Made by a program: the position numbers and the translations under genes. A DNA stretch of 17,476 nt, from the NCBI GenBank assembly GCA_031423755.1, contig JANPGC010000258.1, forward strand, positions 1-17,476. The letters run 5' to 3'. This DNA comes from JANMEX01 sp031423755 (GTDB lineage Bacteria; Pseudomonadota; Alphaproteobacteria; Rhizobiales; Rhizobiaceae). Under the pieces are notes generated by a model. The model saw only the letters and a program-made list of their open reading frames with translations, ran no database searches and was not told the DNA's origin. Positions 1 through 6,163 of the stretch are shown here, one piece after another (the stretch's first letter is position 1; the number at the start of each line of letters is the position of its first letter).

Positions 1-1501
1 GGCCACCGCGCAACCCGGCAATCAGCATAGTGCCTAGACCTATGGCTAACCCAGCGCCTCGTCCATAGATGAATCCTCGTTCCCATTCACGCTGTCCTGC
101 AACCAGCCCGATCGCCACGCCAAAAAGTGGCCCGATCACCAAGCCATAGATAACAGCCGTTTGCGCTGCCTTTTTCCACGACCAACGAAATGTCTCGGCG
201 AGAGTAATCGTCCGTAATTTGACCCCTGGCCCGCCAAGCACCCAGCCGGCCAACATACCCGTGACCATTCCCGCTAAGGCCGCCGGGAAACTTTTGACCA
301 GCCAGTAGACAAGTCCCAATAGTATTCCGCCGAGGAAGACACCACGGGTTGGTCTCCAGGACTCGGTCGATGATAGCGTTAGGTCGCTCGGTTCGCTATC
401 AAAGAGCGCCGCAAGCTTGTGCGATCCTCCCATGCGTGAAGAGCGTCCCGCCGCCAAGAGCAGACCGCAAAGCTTGGGCTGGCGTCGGGCTGGCACCGTT
501 TCGCGCGGACGCGGGCGGGTTTCAATCTCCATCAGCAGCCCGCCAACCCCCATGCCGGAGAAGTCCTCGGGCGTCACTTTGATGCCGCACAGGATGCGGT
601 CGAGTATCCAGTCGAAGCCGTTTTCCTTGGGACTGCGCGCGCAGCCGGGGGCGCCGATCACGGGAATATCGTTGAACTTGCCGAGCACCAGAAGATTGCC
701 CGGATCAACCGGCATGCCAACTTGGCTCACCACACCGCCAGACAGCCGGATGCCTTGCGGGATCACATCTTCCGGATCGACAACCGCCGATGCGCCAAAG
801 ACCACGACGAGCTCGGCGCCATGATCCGCCAATTGCTTGATCGCCCCGGCGACGGCGTTCTCATCGTGCGTCACGCGCAACTCTGCCATCAGGCTTGAGC
901 CGGACCGCGCCAGCCGCGTGGCAAGGATGCGAGCGGTCTTGTCCATCACCTCTGGCTTAAGCGACGGCAGAGTCGTGGCGACCAGGCCAACGCGTCTTGT
1001 CTGCCAAGGCGCGACGCGGAACAGCGGACCGTTGGATTGTTCGACAACGGCGACGGCTCTTGTCAGCGCGGCCTCGGGCACTGCGAACGGGATGATTTTT
1101 ACAGTCGCTGCCATTTGATCATGCGTGACAGTTGCATACTCACCAAGCGTGGCGATGGTAATCGACGGGTCAATCCGGTTGATCGCGTCGATGGCCGACT
1201 TGTTGACGACGAATAGGCCATCTTCCTTGCTGTAGATGTTCACACGACCGGTTGCAGCGCTAGCCATTCGCAATGACAGATGCCTGGCGCTCAACGCCAG
1301 ACGCGTCGCAGCCTCGTCTTCACCAACATCGGTGGGATCTGGCCGGGCCACGATCACCGACGCAATGCCTGCGGCCTTCAGGGCTTCAAGCTCGACTTCG
1401 TGAAGCTGCGTCCCCTTTTTGAACCGCGCATCCCCGACCTTGACCGCGTGGGCGAGATAGGCACCTGAGGCCTCCGACAACGGAACTGCGCCAAACTTCA
1501 A
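1..1501 (-). CDS. Molybdopterin-binding / MobA-like fusion protein, 3' part replaced by a membrane sequence; runs off the left edge
   Basis: Seen: a minus-strand frame stays open from a TTG codon at 1501 to base 1 (500 codons, no stop). TTG overlaps the upstream stop (TTGA), and the reading MKFGAVPLSEA fits the usual N-terminus of this family. Residues about 1-140 are the N-terminal region and about 165-335 a MoCF/MoaB-like molybdopterin-binding domain, with MPVDPGNLLVLG and GAPGCARSPKENGFDW. Residues 345-359 (CGLLLAAGRSSRMGG) are the nucleotide-binding start of a MobA-like NTP-transferase domain, with K362. After FDSEP (to residue 371, about base 389) the MobA similarity ends. A glycine-rich hydrophobic sequence follows, with likely membrane segments at about 387-402, 407-424 and after 446, and an ETFRWSWKKA motif at 436-445. 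It uses CTA, TTA and ATA codons that are rare elsewhere here. Known: such fusions help mature molybdenum hydroxylases by cytidylyltransfer to the cofactor. Inferred: the cytidylyltransferase half is lost, or the join is an assembly artefact. Confidence 0.8.
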   Translation of the reverse strand, partial: MKFGAVPLSEASGAYLAHAVKVGDARFKKGTQLHEVELEALKAAGIASVIVARPDPTDVGEDEAATRLALSARHLSLRMASAATGRVNIYSKEDGLFVVNKSAIDAINRIDPSITIATLGEYATVTHDQMAATVKIIPFAVPEAALTRAVAVVEQSNGPLFRVAPWQTRRVGLVATTLPSLKPEVMDKTARILATRLARSGSSLMAELRVTHDENAVAGAIKQLADHGAELVVVFGASAVVDPEDVIPQGIRLSGGVVSQVGMPVDPGNLLVLGKFNDIPVIGAPGCARSPKENGFDWILDRILCGIKVTPEDFSGMGVGGLLMEIETRPRPRETVPARRQPKLCGLLLAAGRSSRMGGSHKLAALFDSEPSDLTLSSTESWRPTRGVFLGGILLGLVYWLVKSFPAALAGMVTGMLAGWVLGGPGVKLRTITLAETFRWSWKKAAQTAVIYGLVIGPLFGVAIGLVAGQREWERGFIYGRGAGLAIGLGTMLIAGLRGG

Positions 1502-2196
1502 CGCGAAACCCCGCCAAGATCGCGCTTGCGGAACGCCTGTATCAACTGAGCCAAGGTCGCGACGGCAATCTCCGCAGGGCTTGCCGCGCCAATGTCGAGG
1601 CCTATCGGCGCGGCAATGCGTGCAAGCTGCGCTTCGCTCAAGCCTGCAGCGCCAAGCCGCTCCAGACGCTTGGCATGGGTCTTCTTTGACCCAAGCGCGC
1701 CGACGTAGAAGCAACCGGTTTCGAGCGCCGATTTGATCGGATAGTCGTCGATCTTCGGATCATGCGTGACGGCAACCAGCGCGGTGTAGGCATCGAGCGG
1801 ACGATCTTTCAGCATAGTTTCCGGCCAGTCCGCATGCAATGTGAAGCCGCCGAAGCGCTCGGGCGTGGCAAAGGCCGTGCGCGGGTCGATGATTTCGAGA
1901 TCATAACCGGCCACTGCCGCCAACGGAGCGAGAGCCTGGCTGATGTGCACGGCACCAATGACAACGATGCGCGGCGGCGGGACGTGGACGTTGATGAAGA
2001 ACGACGCGCCATCGGCTTCTGCCATGCCGGATTTTCCGGACAGGAACGCCTTGCGCAGCGCCTCGCCCAATTCGCCGCCGACGGCGTCACTCTCGCGGAC
2101 CACGCGGTCGCGCTCGCCAGCCATATCGGTGACAAGCGCCACAGCGCGGCGCGCGTTGCGTTCGGCATTCAGCTTTTTGAGATTGAGCGGTTCCAT
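1498..2196 (-). CDS. XdhC/CoxI family protein, Rossmann (C-terminal) domain
   Basis: This is a 232-residue maturation factor for molybdenum hydroxylases. The XdhC family carries molybdenum cofactor and protects or sulfurates it before insertion into the apoenzyme. The sequence shows an N-terminal linker, then a Rossmann-type nucleotide-binding motif (IVVIGAVHISQAL, about residues 77-89). The family block KIDDYPIKSALETGCFYVGALGSKKTH and the C-terminal IGLDIGAASPAEIAVATLAQLIQ follow. The ATG at 2196 is preferred over an upstream in-frame ATG at 2256 because it overlaps the upstream stop as TGATG, the usual coupling arrangement, and begins the conserved sequence (MEPLNLKK). Its own stop overlaps the TTG start of the molybdopterin-binding gene. 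The N-terminal cysteine-bearing XdhC domain is a separate gene just upstream, so the two products probably act together. Confidence 0.9.
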   Translation of the reverse strand: MEPLNLKKLNAERNARRAVALVTDMAGERDRVVRESDAVGGELGEALRKAFLSGKSGMAEADGASFFINVHVPPPRIVVIGAVHISQALAPLAAVAGYDLEIIDPRTAFATPERFGGFTLHADWPETMLKDRPLDAYTALVAVTHDPKIDDYPIKSALETGCFYVGALGSKKTHAKRLERLGAAGLSEAQLARIAAPIGLDIGAASPAEIAVATLAQLIQAFRKRDLGGVSR

Positions 2197-2531
2197 CAGC
2201 CGACCCGCTCGACATAGACCTTGATGCGCCCGCCGCAGGAAAGGCCCACCTGCCATGCGGTCTCATCTGCCACGCCAAACTCCAGCATGCGCGGCTTGCC
2301 ATCGGCGATCACATCCATGGCTTCGGACACGACAGCGCCCTCGACGCAGCCGCCTGAAACGGAGCCGTGAAAGTTTCCATCCTCGTCAATGATGAGATGC
2401 GAGCCGACCGGGCGCGGGGCGGAACCCCATGTTTCCATCACCGTGGCAATGGCGACTTCCTTGCCCTCGCCCATCAGTCTCTCCGCCATGAACAGCGGGT
2501 CAAGAACTTCGTTGGCCGGATTGGTTTCCAT
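2196..2531 (-). CDS. XdhC/CoxI family protein, N-terminal domain (stand-alone)
   Basis: This is a 111-residue protein made only of the XdhC_CoxI N-terminal domain. Key features are WGSAPRPVGSHLIIDEDG (35-52), the GSVSGGCVEGAV motif (56-67) with Cys62, and a C-terminal GLSCGGRIKVYVE with Cys99. In the family, the cysteine of the GGCVE motif is linked to molybdenum cofactor binding. An in-frame ATG lies at 2537 and the frame is open to 2621. The ATG at 2531 is chosen because AAGGA lies 7 nt before it, whereas 2537 would be almost touching that site; a GTG at 2546 overlapping the coxE-like stop (GTGA) is another possibility. The gene sits between the coxE-like gene and the XdhC Rossmann gene, abutting both, so it is almost certainly co-transcribed and translationally coupled. 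Confidence 0.9.
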   Translation of the reverse strand: METNPANEVLDPLFMAERLMGEGKEVAIATVMETWGSAPRPVGSHLIIDEDGNFHGSVSGGCVEGAVVSEAMDVIADGKPRMLEFGVADETAWQVGLSCGGRIKVYVERVG

Positions 2532-2542
2532 ATCCATTTCCT

Positions 2543-3772
2543 TCACGCGCTCTGTTTCAAGGCATCTAACCATCTGCGCGGGTCTGTGTCGCGCGTGCTT
2601 TTTGCGCCGAGCGATTGGCACAGGTCGCTCATGGCACTCAGATTGTGAACCGCGCGCAATTCGTCAACATGCGGCAGCATCGCCTTCACGCCCCGCGCCC
2701 GCGCCTCAAAGCCGTCGAACCGGAGCAGCGGATTGAGCCATACCAAGCGGCGGCAGGACTTGTGCAGCCGCTCCATCGCACCCGACAGGCCCTCAACGTC
2801 ATCGCGTTCGAGGCCGTCAGTGATCAGCAGCACGACTGCGCCCTGCCCGAGAACACGGCGCGACCATTTGCGGTTAAACTCGTGGACAGCATCGCCAATG
2901 CGTGTGCCGCCGGACCAGTCCTTGACCAGGCTGGAACACAAGTCCAGAGCCTCGTCCGGATCGCGGTAGCGCATCTGGCGGGTGATGTTGGTGAGGCGCG
3001 TGCCGAACAGGAACGTGTGGACGCGGCGGCGGTCCTCGGTCAGCGCATGGAGGAAATGCAGGAAAATGCGGGTGTACTGGCTCATCGAGCCGGAAATATC
3101 GGCCAATATGACCAGCGGCGGATGCACGGTGCGCCTTGTCCGGAAACGCGGCAAAACCAGATCACCGCCCGTGCGCATCGCTGAGCGCATCATCGCTCGC
3201 GGATCAATCTTCGCGCCATGTGGATCGGGCCGGAATCGACGGGTGAGCACCTCGTCGTAGGGAAGTTTCAGGCGCGCGATTTCGGCTTTTGCGAGGCGGA
3301 TTTCAGCGGCAGTCATCTGCGCGAAATCCTTGGAACGGAGGATTTCCTTGCCCGACAAAGAGAAGCGGGCATCGACCTCAATCTCGGGGTTCTCAACTTG
3401 CTCTTGCCGCTGCTTGCCTTCGTAAAGCGCCTGGCTGACGCGGGTCTCTCCGGACTTAGGCTTTTCCTTCTGCCGGTTCTCCATGGCCACCGGCGAGAAC
3501 ATCGAGATCAGCTTTTCGACCAGCTCGCGCGATTTCCAGTACAGGCGAAAGGCTTCGTCGAACACGGCGCGGTCTTCATGGCGTTTGACGAAAACGGAAT
3601 GCAGCGTCCAGTAAAAATCATCGCGTGAGCCAATGCCGGTTGCAAGAACCGCGTCAATCGCGTCACGCACGGAGGCCGGCCCGACACGCATGCCCGCTTT
3701 GCGGAGTGTGCGGCCGAAGTAAAGGATGTTGTCGGCGATGCGGCCTTCGGGGGGCATGATGGTGGGGGTCAT
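2543..3772 (-). CDS. coxE: CoxE-like VWA domain protein
   Basis: This 409-residue protein has a C-terminal von Willebrand A domain with an intact metal-ion-dependent adhesion site: DISGS at 225-229, T290 within GGTRIGD, and D319 in LLITDG. The N-terminal half carries RIADNILYFGRTLRKAG and a Phe/Tyr/Trp-rich helical region typical of the CoxE group. Known: in Oligotropha, CoxE works with the AAA+ protein CoxD in maturing the active site of CO dehydrogenase, and MoxR-type ATPases generally pair with VWA proteins. The frame is open to 3910, but residues encoded above 3772 derive from the intergenic palindromic repeat, so the ATG at 3772 (MTPTIMPPEG) is preferred; an ATG at 3757 is possible. Unusually, a DUF559 gene and repeats separate it from coxD by about 700 bp. 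Confidence 0.88.
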   Translation of the reverse strand: MTPTIMPPEGRIADNILYFGRTLRKAGMRVGPASVRDAIDAVLATGIGSRDDFYWTLHSVFVKRHEDRAVFDEAFRLYWKSRELVEKLISMFSPVAMENRQKEKPKSGETRVSQALYEGKQRQEQVENPEIEVDARFSLSGKEILRSKDFAQMTAAEIRLAKAEIARLKLPYDEVLTRRFRPDPHGAKIDPRAMMRSAMRTGGDLVLPRFRTRRTVHPPLVILADISGSMSQYTRIFLHFLHALTEDRRRVHTFLFGTRLTNITRQMRYRDPDEALDLCSSLVKDWSGGTRIGDAVHEFNRKWSRRVLGQGAVVLLITDGLERDDVEGLSGAMERLHKSCRRLVWLNPLLRFDGFEARARGVKAMLPHVDELRAVHNLSAMSDLCQSLGAKSTRDTDPRRWLDALKQSA

Positions 3773-3808
3773 GATTTGCTGCCGCCAACATGAGATATTT
3801 GCGGCTGA

Positions 3809-3982
3809 GCCCCCCTCATCTGCCTGTCGGCATCTGACCGGGGCGAGCCACGGGTCTCGCCCGCCTTCGGCCCCCATGGAAAACATGGGGAGAAGACGGC
3901 TAACCGCCAAAATTCAGTGATAAGCCGTCTTCTCCCTGCCTCTCCGGCGGGGAGAAGATGCCTACAGGCAGATGAGGGGGGC
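3809..3982. repeat. Palindromic intergenic repeat pair (two inverted copies, nested hairpins)
   Basis: The ends are inverted: GCCCCCCTCATCTGCCTGT at 3809 and its complement ending at 3982 (ACAGGCAGATGAGGGGGGC). Copy 1 (3809-3903, forward) contains extra stems: GGGCGAG/CTCGCCC (3841/3856) and CCCCATG/CATGGGG (3872/3884). Copy 2 (about 3922-3982) is in reverse orientation. AGCCGTCTTCTCCC of copy 2 is the inverse of GGGGAGAAGACGGCT at the end of copy 1. A third copy lies at 4409-4466. The sequence resembles repeats common between genes in Mesorhizobium and relatives (from memory, not searched). Transcription from coxD must cross it to reach coxE. Confidence 0.85.
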
Positions 3983-3994
3983 GACATCAGCACA

Positions 3995-4399
3995 CTAGAA
4001 AATCCGGTCCGCGGGAAAATAGCGAAGGTCAATGGCTTCAGCTTTTTCAACCAATCTACCCTCTAAAGCAGCCAAGATTGTCTCCAAAACAGGTTCCACC
4101 TCGCCAAACATATCCACGTTCCAAAACCTCAACACCGACCAGCCCTGCCCCGTCATGTAGTCATTGCGCTTCAAGTCATATTTGCTTTCGGCGTGCTGTG
4201 ATCCATCGACTTCGATCACCAACTTTGCTTCACGACAGGCAAAATCGGCGAAGTAACTGCCAATTGGCAACTGCCGGACAAACTTATAGCCATTCAAACG
4301 CCTGTTGCGAAGTTCACTCCACAGCTTGTCCTCGGCGTCATTGTCAGACTGGCGCAGTGCGCGGGCGCGTTTGGTTTTTGTGGTGACAATCGCCATCAT
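3995..4399 (-). CDS. DUF559 family protein (Vsr-like endonuclease fold)
   Basis: This is a 134-residue protein of the DUF559 family, which is related to very-short-patch-repair endonucleases (PD-(D/E)XK fold). Visible features are DAEDKLWSELRNRRLNGYKF (21-40), the catalytic-type residues D52 (YFADF) and E63-x-D65 (VIEVDG), then SQH (67-69) and a C-terminal GWSVLRFWNVDM segment. All expected active-site residues are present. Its biological role is not established. The frame is open upstream to 4477, but that part is encoded by the palindromic repeat at 4409-4466, so ATG 4399 (or 4396) is chosen; no strong ribosome binding site is visible. The gene lies between coxD and coxE and is bracketed on both sides by inverted repeat copies, which suggests it arrived as a cassette. 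Confidence 0.85.
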   Translation of the reverse strand: MMAIVTTKTKRARALRQSDNDAEDKLWSELRNRRLNGYKFVRQLPIGSYFADFACREAKLVIEVDGSQHAESKYDLKRNDYMTGQGWSVLRFWNVDMFGEVEPVLETILAALEGRLVEKAEAIDLRYFPADRIF

Positions 4400-4408
4400 C
4401 TGCGCAAA

Positions 4409-4466
4409 GCCCCCCTCATCTGCCTGTCGGCAACTTCTCCCCGCAGGAGATGCGGGGAGAAGACGG
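4409..4466. repeat. Palindromic intergenic repeat, third copy
   Basis: It starts with the same GCCCCCCTCATCTGCCTGTC as the copy at 3809, then has a perfect 11-bp stem, CTTCTCCCCGC (4434-4444) and GCGGGGAGAAG (4452-4462), around a 7-nt loop. The end GGGGAGAAGACGG matches copy 1. It is in opposite orientation to the copy at 3922-3982, so the two face each other across the DUF559 gene. It begins 12 bp past the coxD stop when read on the minus strand and may fold in the mRNA. Confidence 0.85.
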
Positions 4467-4478
4467 ATAATCTCCAAC

Positions 4479-5402
4479 CTACTCCGCAGCCTTGAGTTCC
4501 GCCTTCACCTCATTCAAAATCTTCCGCCCCTCGCCCTGCCCGATCCGTGCAATGTCGTCCTGATACTTCAGCAGTACGCCGATCGTGTCCGATATCGTCT
4601 CAGGATCAAGCGCCACCTTGTCCAACTCGGTGAGCGCACTTGCCCAGTCAATCGTCTCGGCGACGCCGGGAACCTTGAACAGGTCAATCTCGCGCAGCTT
4701 TTGCACGTAGCGCACCACCTCGGCGGACAGGCGCTCGTTGGCGGCGGGGACTTTGCGGCGAATGATTTCGAGTTCGCGGGCGGCGTTGGGATAATCAACC
4801 CAATGGTAAAGGCAGCGGCGCTTCAATGCATCGTGGATTTCGCGGGTGCGATTGGTGGTGATGATAACGATGGGCGGCTCTTCTGCCTTGATGGTGCCAA
4901 GCTCCGGGACGGTGACCTGAAAGTCGGAAAGCACTTCGAGCAGGAAGGCCTCGAAGGCTTCATCGGTGCGGTCGAGCTCGTCGATCAGGAAGACGGGCGC
5001 GGCACCCGGCTTGCCGGAAAGCGCTTCCAGAACCGGGCGGCGGATCAGGTATTTTTCGGAGAAGACGTTTTTTTCGATCTTGTCGCGGTCGGTAACGCCG
5101 GTGGCCTCGTCGAGCCGGATCTCGATCATCTGCGCTGCATAATTCCACTCGTAGACGGCGGATGACACGTCGAGACCTTCATAGCATTGCAGGCGGATGA
5201 GCGGTCGCCCAAGGGTCTTGGACAGGACTTTGGCGATCTCGGTCTTGCCGACACCGGCCTCGCCTTCGAGAAACAGCGGTCGCTTCATGCGCAGGGCGAG
5301 GAAAAGCACCGTCGCCAGCGCGCGGTCGGCGACATAGTCGCCGCTTTGCAGCAAGGCCTCTGTTTCATCAATTGATGCGGGAAGCGGCTTTGCGCCTGCC
5401 AT
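4479..5402 (-). CDS. coxD: CoxD-like AAA+ ATPase (MoxR family)
   Basis: This is a 307-residue MoxR-type AAA+ ATPase. Walker A is GEAGVGKT (47-54), Walker B is VFLIDE (137-142), sensor 1 is ITTNRTRE with N184, and R195/R196 in ALKRRC is the likely arginine finger. Known: in Oligotropha carboxidovorans CoxD is a chaperone-type ATPase needed to assemble the active site of CO dehydrogenase; homologues accompany many aerobic molybdenum hydroxylases. Which enzyme this copy serves cannot be told here because no structural subunit is in the window. ATG 5402 has AGGGAG about 8 nt upstream. A palindromic repeat (5415-5484) lies directly in its leader. Downstream, on the same strand, come the DUF559 cassette and then coxE. 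Confidence 0.9.
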   Translation of the reverse strand: MAGAKPLPASIDETEALLQSGDYVADRALATVLFLALRMKRPLFLEGEAGVGKTEIAKVLSKTLGRPLIRLQCYEGLDVSSAVYEWNYAAQMIEIRLDEATGVTDRDKIEKNVFSEKYLIRRPVLEALSGKPGAAPVFLIDELDRTDEAFEAFLLEVLSDFQVTVPELGTIKAEEPPIVIITTNRTREIHDALKRRCLYHWVDYPNAARELEIIRRKVPAANERLSAEVVRYVQKLREIDLFKVPGVAETIDWASALTELDKVALDPETISDTIGVLLKYQDDIARIGQGEGRKILNEVKAELKAAE

Positions 5403-5414
5403 GCTTGTGTCTCC

Positions 5415-5484
5415 CTAGAGCATTTCCGAGTTTGATGGAACATCAAACGCTTAAGGAAAATGCGACAAAACAAAGAGTTAGAGC
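5415..5484. repeat. Short palindromic intergenic repeat in the coxD leader
   Basis: A roughly 70-bp element starts CTAGAGC and ends TTAGAGC. It has a perfect central stem, GTTTGATG (5430-5437) and CATCAAAC (5441-5448), and near-inverted flanks GCATTTCC/GGAAAATGC. It resembles a dispersed repeat I recall from Mesorhizobium/Brucella-type genomes (not searched). Its left end overlaps the coxD ribosome binding site. Confidence 0.6.
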
Positions 5485-5517
5485 CGACCGCCGATTCGAA
5501 GAAGCGGTGAACGGCTC
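5465..5517 (-). terminator. Probable terminator of the flavin reductase gene
   Basis: Read on the minus strand, 9 nt after the flavin reductase stop, GAGCCG and ACCGC pair with GCGGT and CGGCTC across a short bulge (5481-5491 with 5504-5517). TAACTCTTTGTTTTG follows. The T-rich stretch is interrupted and overlaps the neighbouring repeat, so efficiency is uncertain. Confidence 0.5.
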
Positions 5518-5525
5518 TACGCCCG

Positions 5526-6035
5526 TCAGAACGTGTGGTAGCCGCGATTGTGATAGACGAGCGGCGTCAAGTTAGCCGCCGTCTTGATGGCTGTCACCTC
5601 GCCAAATAGTACACGGTGGGTGGCCATATCCTTGGCATCGATCAAACGGCAGTCGAAAGCGGCCAACCCGTCGGTCAAGACCGGCGCGCCGCTATCCAGT
5701 GTTTCCCAAGCGGCGAGTGCGAAGCGGTCATCCTGCGTGAGATGCTCCTTGCCGGAAAAGGCAACCGCGAGCGGCTGATGGAAGGACGCGAGCGTGTTCA
5801 GGACAAACACGCCATTGTCTTCAAACATCCGGTTGTGCGGATTGTTGCGGTTGAGACAGACAAGGATCGTAGCCGGGCTGTCGGAGACTGAACAAGCAGC
5901 CGAGACAGTCACGCCGCGACGACCGGCCTTGCCATCAGTTGTCACGACATGCACGGCACCTGCGAAGCGGCTCATGGCTTCGCGGTAGGCGGCGGAATCG
6001 ATTGAGTGGGTTTTGAGCAAGTGTCCGTCCAACAT
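5526..6035 (-). CDS. Flavin reductase family protein (HpaC/RutF-like)
   Basis: This is a 169-residue single-domain flavin reductase, a group that uses NAD(P)H to reduce FMN or FAD, often for a partner monooxygenase. The sequence shows the opening YREAMSRFAGAVHVVTTDG (17-35), the FMN-binding segment GVTVSAACSVSDSP (41-54), LVCLNRNNPHNRMF (58-71) and a C-terminal ATHRVLFGEV (138-147), where the usual GDH is ATH. The frame is open far upstream (to 6245), but family similarity starts at MLDGHLLKTHS, so ATG 6035 is chosen; the ribosome binding site is weak. It diverges from the binding-protein gene at 6164. No monooxygenase lies beside it, so the partner is unknown. A terminator-like hairpin follows its stop. 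Confidence 0.85.
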   Translation of the reverse strand: MLDGHLLKTHSIDSAAYREAMSRFAGAVHVVTTDGKAGRRGVTVSAACSVSDSPATILVCLNRNNPHNRMFEDNGVFVLNTLASFHQPLAVAFSGKEHLTQDDRFALAAWETLDSGAPVLTDGLAAFDCRLIDAKDMATHRVLFGEVTAIKTAANLTPLVYHNRGYHTF

Positions 6036-6061
6036 TGTTGCAAATTCTTTGCCGCCAAAGG

Positions 6062-6096
6062 TCCGGCGCGGCGCACAATAACGTGGCCGCGCCGGA
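6062..6096. promoter_or_regulatory. Perfect 11-bp inverted repeat in a divergent intergenic region
   Basis: TCCGGCGCGGC (6062-6072) and GCCGCGCCGGA (6086-6096) are exact inverse complements with a 13-bp AT-richer spacer. The repeat lies between the divergent flavin reductase (start 6035) and binding-protein (start 6164) genes, where a terminator is not expected. A regulator operator or a leader hairpin is possible; no core promoter could be assigned with confidence. Confidence 0.5.
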
Positions 6097-6163
6097 TGTA
6101 TATCCCCAAACAGCATGCCCGGCGGCGTTGCCCGCCTGACTTGAACGTGCATATGGTGCCGCA

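Noticed and set aside
2196..3910. Longer N-termini for coxE (3910) and the XdhC N-domain gene (2621)
   Set aside because: The coxE extension is encoded by the palindromic repeat, and the XdhC extension lies inside the coxE coding end; better starts with ribosome binding sites or family fit exist downstream.
3809..4466. CRISPR array or insertion sequence
   Set aside because: Only three imperfect copies in mixed orientation, no regular spacers, no Cas or transposase gene.
4305..5165. Open frame of 286 codons opposite coxD and the DUF559 gene
   Set aside because: It crosses the palindromic repeat and lies antisense to the Walker motifs of coxD; no domain or start signal.
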